This document shows positions 36,421 through 40,165 of a DNA stretch of 40,165 nucleotides, piece by piece. The DNA comes from Paratrimastix pyriformis. Taxonomy: Eukaryota; Preaxostyla; Paratrimastigidae. The stretch covers positions 1 to 40,165 of the forward strand of contig JAPMOS010000257.1 in the NCBI GenBank assembly GCA_027972325.1, written 5' to 3'. The notes beneath the pieces were generated by a model that did not search any database, was not told the DNA's origin, and saw only the letters and a program-made list of their open reading frames with translations. A program made the position numbers and the translations under genes. How positions within the stretch are numbered: position 1 is the first letter of the stretch; each line of letters opens with the position of its first letter.

Positions 36421-38879
36421 CGGCGGGCATGGCGCGGAGGACATCGACAACTTTCATCAGGCGCAGCTCCTTGCGGCGCACGGGCTCGGGGTCACTGCCC
36501 CGGCAGCGGGGAACAGTCGGCCACCCCGGATCAGGTGGTTGGTCAGCAGCCACCCGCCCTGGCCCCGCGCCAGAGTGAACGAGTGACGTGTCTGCGCCTC
36601 GGCCAGCCACTGCCAGAGGCTGCGCGGGGGTGGGCGCCACGGGCCCCTCTGAGGCGGCGGCGGGCGGGTTGCGGGGTATCGTGGGTCGGCGGCGGCCGCC
36701 AGGGCCCGGGCCATGGCGTTGGGGCGCCCCACTGGGCGATGAACTGGCCGTTGGGGGCGGGGTGAGGAGCCGGGCGATCAGGCAGAGGTGGGCTTGGCGC
36801 AGGGAGGCCTCGATCCCTTGGAGGCCCAGCCTTGGCCGGCCAGGAAGAGGAAGTCGCGCGGGACACCCGGGAAGAAGCGTTTGTCGGTCCTCAGTGGGCG
36901 ACCCGTGAGCCATGCGGAGGCGTACCGGGCCAGGTCGTCCTCGAGGGCGCGGCACTGCTCCGTCGATGGACAAATCGCCGTCATGCCATAGAGTAGCGTC
37001 GGGAAGGCCCATTCCCTGACGCACTCGATTTTCGCCAGGGGCGGCAGAGCAGGCATGGATGCGGGCCAGCCGGTCGTTCCAGGAGGCCGTGATGCGCTGG
37101 AGGTGGTCGTCCCAGGAGCCGTCGAAGCGCACGGTGTATCCCAGGTAGGTAGGTGGTGGTGTCGCCCATGGCCGGGATGGGCTGACCTTGAGCTGCAGGA
37201 GGAAGCCCGTCTGGGCGTGGTCGGCGGCCAGGATGGCGCATTTCTTCGCATTCAGGCGCAGCCGGGCCCAGGCCAGGAAGGCCTCCAGCCTGTCGCAGAG
37301 CACCGCAGGGCCGCGTCGCTGGCGGCGGTCACCACGAGATCGTCGGCAAAGGCCTGGCAGCTGGCGGCGGTGGTGGGGTCCCGGCCAGGCCGGCACCCAG
37401 CGGCCCAGGGTCGGGTCGGGCAGCTCGAGCCAGCGGAGGAGCGGATCAAGGGCGAGGAGGAACACCACCGGGCTCAGTGTCGCCTTGTTTGGACCCCCCC
37501 CTTTCAAGAGCGATTGGGGAGGGGCTCGGGCGGCCCCGGTCGTAGCAGTCCCGCCAGGTCATGGAGAGCCCCGGTAGAGCTCGAGGATGGCCGCCTGCAG
37601 GTGGCCGGGGATGGCCAATCTCAGGCCTTTCCGGATGACATACGCTTCCACCGACCCGAAGGCATTCGTCAAATCCAGAAAAGTAGGCGCAGAGGGTCCC
37701 CGGCCACCCGCCGGCTCTCCATGGTGGCCAGCAGGGTGCTGACGTGGAGCAACGGGCCGAGCGCCGGCGCGAAGCCGTGCTGAGGGGGCGAGTCGGCCCG
37801 GATGGCCGAGGAAGTCCGTGAGGCGGTGCGCCAGGATGCCGCTGTACAGTTTGGCCAGGACGTCGCACAGGGCCACGTGGCGCCAACTCGAGACGGCCGT
37901 GGGTCCTTGCCTCGCTTCAGGAGTAGCACGGCCGTGCTCAGCGCCAGCGGGCAGGTGGACTTGGTCTGCCAGCAGGCACGGAGGAGAGCCACCAGCGCGC
38001 CGAGGAGGGCCGGGTCCTTGACTAGGTGCTTGAGCGTCGATGCCGGCCCCGTCGCTGCCAGGCGCGGTGGGTGCGGCCTTGCCGACCTGGTCGACCACTT
38101 GCTCGGAAATGTCGGCTCGAGGGCCGCCGCCTCGGCCGGGGTGAGGGGCGGGGTTGTCGCTGCCAGGGTCGCCCACGGGATGCCGGGGTGGAGGCTCGGG
38201 GCCACCAGAGGCGGCCTCACGGCTGTGGTGCTCGTTGAGCTGTTGCCAGGAGATGGGGCAGGGCGGCCGCTGGGTGTCGCCGGCCAAGGTGGCAAAGAAT
38301 CTGCGCCTGTTCTTGAAGAACAAAGACAACTGTTGGCGCGCGGCCGTGCGGGCAGCTGCGGTCCGTGTCCGGACTCGGGCCGTGGCCAGGTTCGCCCGGG
38401 CCTTGCGCCAGGAGAGAAGGAGGCGAGGGGGTGCGTGCTGGGGACGGCGCGTCGCGGCCCAGTGCGCGCAGTCGGATCTGGAGGCGGCGCACCTGCTCGC
38501 GGGCGGCCCGCAGTGGCCCCGAGGTACTGCGGGGCGCGGGGCCTGGTGGTGGGGGCGCCTGGCCGGAGTCCGCTGGGCCAGGACGGGGATGACTGCCTCG
38601 AGGATGGCCTCCGGGTCGGTCAGGCAGCGGCCCGGAGCGAGGTGCGCTCCTGGTCGGAGAGCGCGGCTGCCTCGGGCCTGGGAGGGCGACGCTGCCGGAG
38701 GGGGGTCCCTGCTGAGGTTGTCGATGAGGAGCCTCGGCCGGCGGTTGGGGCCCTCGTGGGAAGGTGTGGAGAAGGGGTCCATGTGTCACCGTGCAGCCGT
38801 GGCGAGGTCGGTGCGGATCGGGGCGACAAGATGCAGGTGAGCACGGTGGAGCTTGAGGCGAGCGAGGAGGGAGCAGAGG

Positions 38880-39150
38880 GCCCCACAGTCTGTTTGACGG
38901 TGACGGGTTTGCGGAAGCCGCAGCCAGAGTCCGGGCGGTGCAGGAGGTCCTCCAGCTGCCTGATCTGCTCCAGCGGGGGGCCCCAGCACGCGGCCAGGAG
39001 GTGCCACCGGTGGCCCTGGGTCTGCTGTGCGCCCCCGGCGAGCAGGCCGTTGTGCTGGAGGACCCGGTGGGTGAGGTTGACAGTCGTTCCGACACATGGC
39101 GTCTTCGGTCGGAGAGCAGGTACAGGGTGGGTACCTTGCCCTCCATGCTC
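38880..39150 (-). pseudogene. GIY-YIG domain of the right-hand element
   Basis: KVPTLYLLSDRRRH in one frame continues in another as CVGTTVNLTHRVLQHNGLLA, then GHRWHLLAACWG and EQIRQLEDLLHRP. This aligns residue by residue with the plus-strand copy (VLYFLAN..., YIGSTTHLTRRFCQHN...). One frame change falls between the GIY and YIG parts. Confidence 0.75.
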
Positions 39151-39848
39151 GTGTGGCGGGGTGGCCCGGTCGGGGTGTTGGGTGCTTGGCGGGAGAGGTG
39201 GAGGCAGCTGGCGGCGGCCGCGCACTGGGAGGGGTGGCTGGCTCCAGGGTGGTGGCGGGGGGGGGGACCAGGCACCGGACCCGACTTGTCGGTGGTCCCC
39301 GACTTAGTGGCGAAAGGGGCGGCCATCGGCAAGGGCGAGCTGGGCCATGGGCATGCTGTTGGGAAGGATGAATACGGTCTCGGGGGGGTAGCCCATGGCG
39401 TTTGTCGGTGGAGAGTGCTCGCTGGTCCGCGCATCCCGGGCGGATCGGTCGCACAGTTCTGGCTCGGGCGTTCCTCAGGGGTTGGAGAGCCCACCTGTGC
39501 CCAGGTCAGTGGGATCCCCGTGGGCCTCGGCGGCGGGATCCCCTCGGGCTCGCCGCCTCTCTGCGTGGCACCGCGAGGCCCAGCTGTCTCGGCCGTCGTC
39601 GGTCCTTGCTCCCGCGCGGATGGCTGTTGCCCCCGCGGGTGTGGCCGCCGCCCGCTGCAACCCCGCCCGCCCGAGGCGGGCGCCTGCCGCCGTGGGGCTG
39701 ACTGTTGAAGGCGCTTGCGGGAGTCGTGGCCTGTCGCTCTGGCGGGAGGTTGAGCCGCGCCGCCGTGGCCTTCGACCAGGCCACGTGCTCGCGCCGGCTC
39801 GGGCCGCCGTGGCATCCTCCAGCGAGAGAACACCGCCTGCTTGCCCCC

Positions 39849-40148
39849 TCACGGGAGGTTCGGACCGGTGGGGGCAGGTGAGGCCATCCGGGGCCCGTCG
39901 GGGAAGAGAGCCTCGAACGGGCCCCTGGCCTGTGGCCGGCCGGTTGGTGTCCCCTGTTGGCGTGCCGGGTGTGTCGGCGACGGCGGCCTCACGCGGAATG
40001 CCGAGGCGTCGGCATGATTGGCCCACGCTCTGGTGGCTGTCTGTATCGCCGATTCGGCTTCGGCGCGGCTCGCGAAGGACGCCACGTCCACCCCTGCGGC
40101 TCCAGACAGCGACGGGCTTGGGGCCCCTGTCCACCCCCTGGCGGCCAC
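39849..40148 (-). CDS. N-terminal region of the right-hand element, unassigned
   Basis: Contains VDVASFASRAEAESAIQTAT followed by RAWANHADASAFRVR. The F-x-S-x-x-E-A...W...F-x-V spacing is loosely like FAR1-type DNA-binding leaders, but the match is weak. It may be the true N-terminus of the element protein or unrelated sequence. Confidence 0.3.
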   Translation of the reverse strand: MAARGWTGAPSPSLSGAAGVDVASFASRAEAESAIQTATRAWANHADASAFRVRPPSPTHPARQQGTPTGRPQARGPFEALFPDGPRMASPAPTGPNLP

Positions 40149-40165
40149 CGGGGTAGAAGATCACG

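Larger units (their letters stand above)
34763..40165 (-). mobile_element. Second large copy of the GIY-YIG/RLE non-LTR retrotransposon (runs off the right edge)
   Basis: Its 3' end at 34763 carries the family terminus (reverse complement of TCGCAAATACACAGCATG). Reading leftwards from the right edge: a Pro-rich N-terminal region (about 40150-39160), GIY-YIG (about 39150-38880), RT (about 38150-37250; TFLDLTNAFGS near 37670, FADD at 37350-37339), RNase H (about 36410-36000) and CCHC plus PD-(D/E)XK endonuclease (about 35610-35130). Domains lie in different frames, so this copy is degenerate too. It keeps about 1 kb more 5' sequence than the plus-strand copy. Confidence 0.85.

Overview
The window looks like nuclear DNA of a GC-rich, intron-bearing unicellular eukaryote. 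It holds spliceosomal introns, two lineages of non-LTR retrotransposon, a Tc1/mariner transposon and very many micro- and minisatellites. I see no prokaryotic operon, tRNA, rRNA or CRISPR array. I cannot name the species; an excavate or other free-living protist would fit, but that is a guess.

Layout. (1) 1-6,765, minus strand: host gene A. Exons joined by reading phase give RING - TRAF-type zinc fingers - coiled coil - ribonuclease-inhibitor-type leucine-rich repeats (LRRs), about 692 codons before a decayed LRR exon at the left edge. (2) About 6,828-11,24x, plus: a non-LTR element with one open frame (OTU-like protease, reverse transcriptase, CCHC, restriction-like endonuclease). (3) 11,460-19,330, minus: host gene D, four phase-compatible exons of unknown function. 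Its large intron is a CATGGGTATGTGT minisatellite that has been split by a second kind of non-LTR element (12,723-17,145, plus) and by a Tc1/mariner element (17,260-18,507). (4) 20,560-21,115: a relatively AT-rich intergenic stretch. (5) 21,116 to about 24,700, plus: scattered candidate exons of a poorly defined gene C. (6) 25,177-34,762, minus: gene B, a tandem paralogue of gene A. It has a first LRR exon and then six LRR exons, each exactly 84 bp (one 28-residue repeat, phase 0-0) and each inside a duplicated unit of about 1.1-1.4 kb. (7) 34,763 to the right end, minus: another copy of the second non-LTR family, inserted into the coiled-coil exon of gene B.

How it fits together. Genes A and B look like E3-ligase-type receptors: RING/TRAF fingers at the N-terminus, a coiled coil for oligomerisation, and an LRR sensor built from interchangeable one-exon cassettes. 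In seven cassettes the framework codons and nearby intron bases are almost unchanged. Nearly all differences fall in five codons, whose side chains should lie on the exposed face of the LRR beta sheet. This resembles a diversifying recognition surface and is the most interesting host feature.

The second non-LTR family carries a GIY-YIG nuclease domain upstream of its reverse transcriptase and a restriction-like endonuclease downstream, with RNase H between. That is a two-nuclease layout I do not recognise. It has left five insertions here, two near full size and three very short 3' ends.

Every host intron I could place by phase begins GTC (mostly GTCTGY or GTCCGY), not GTRAGT. This may be a peculiarity of the organism's splicing.
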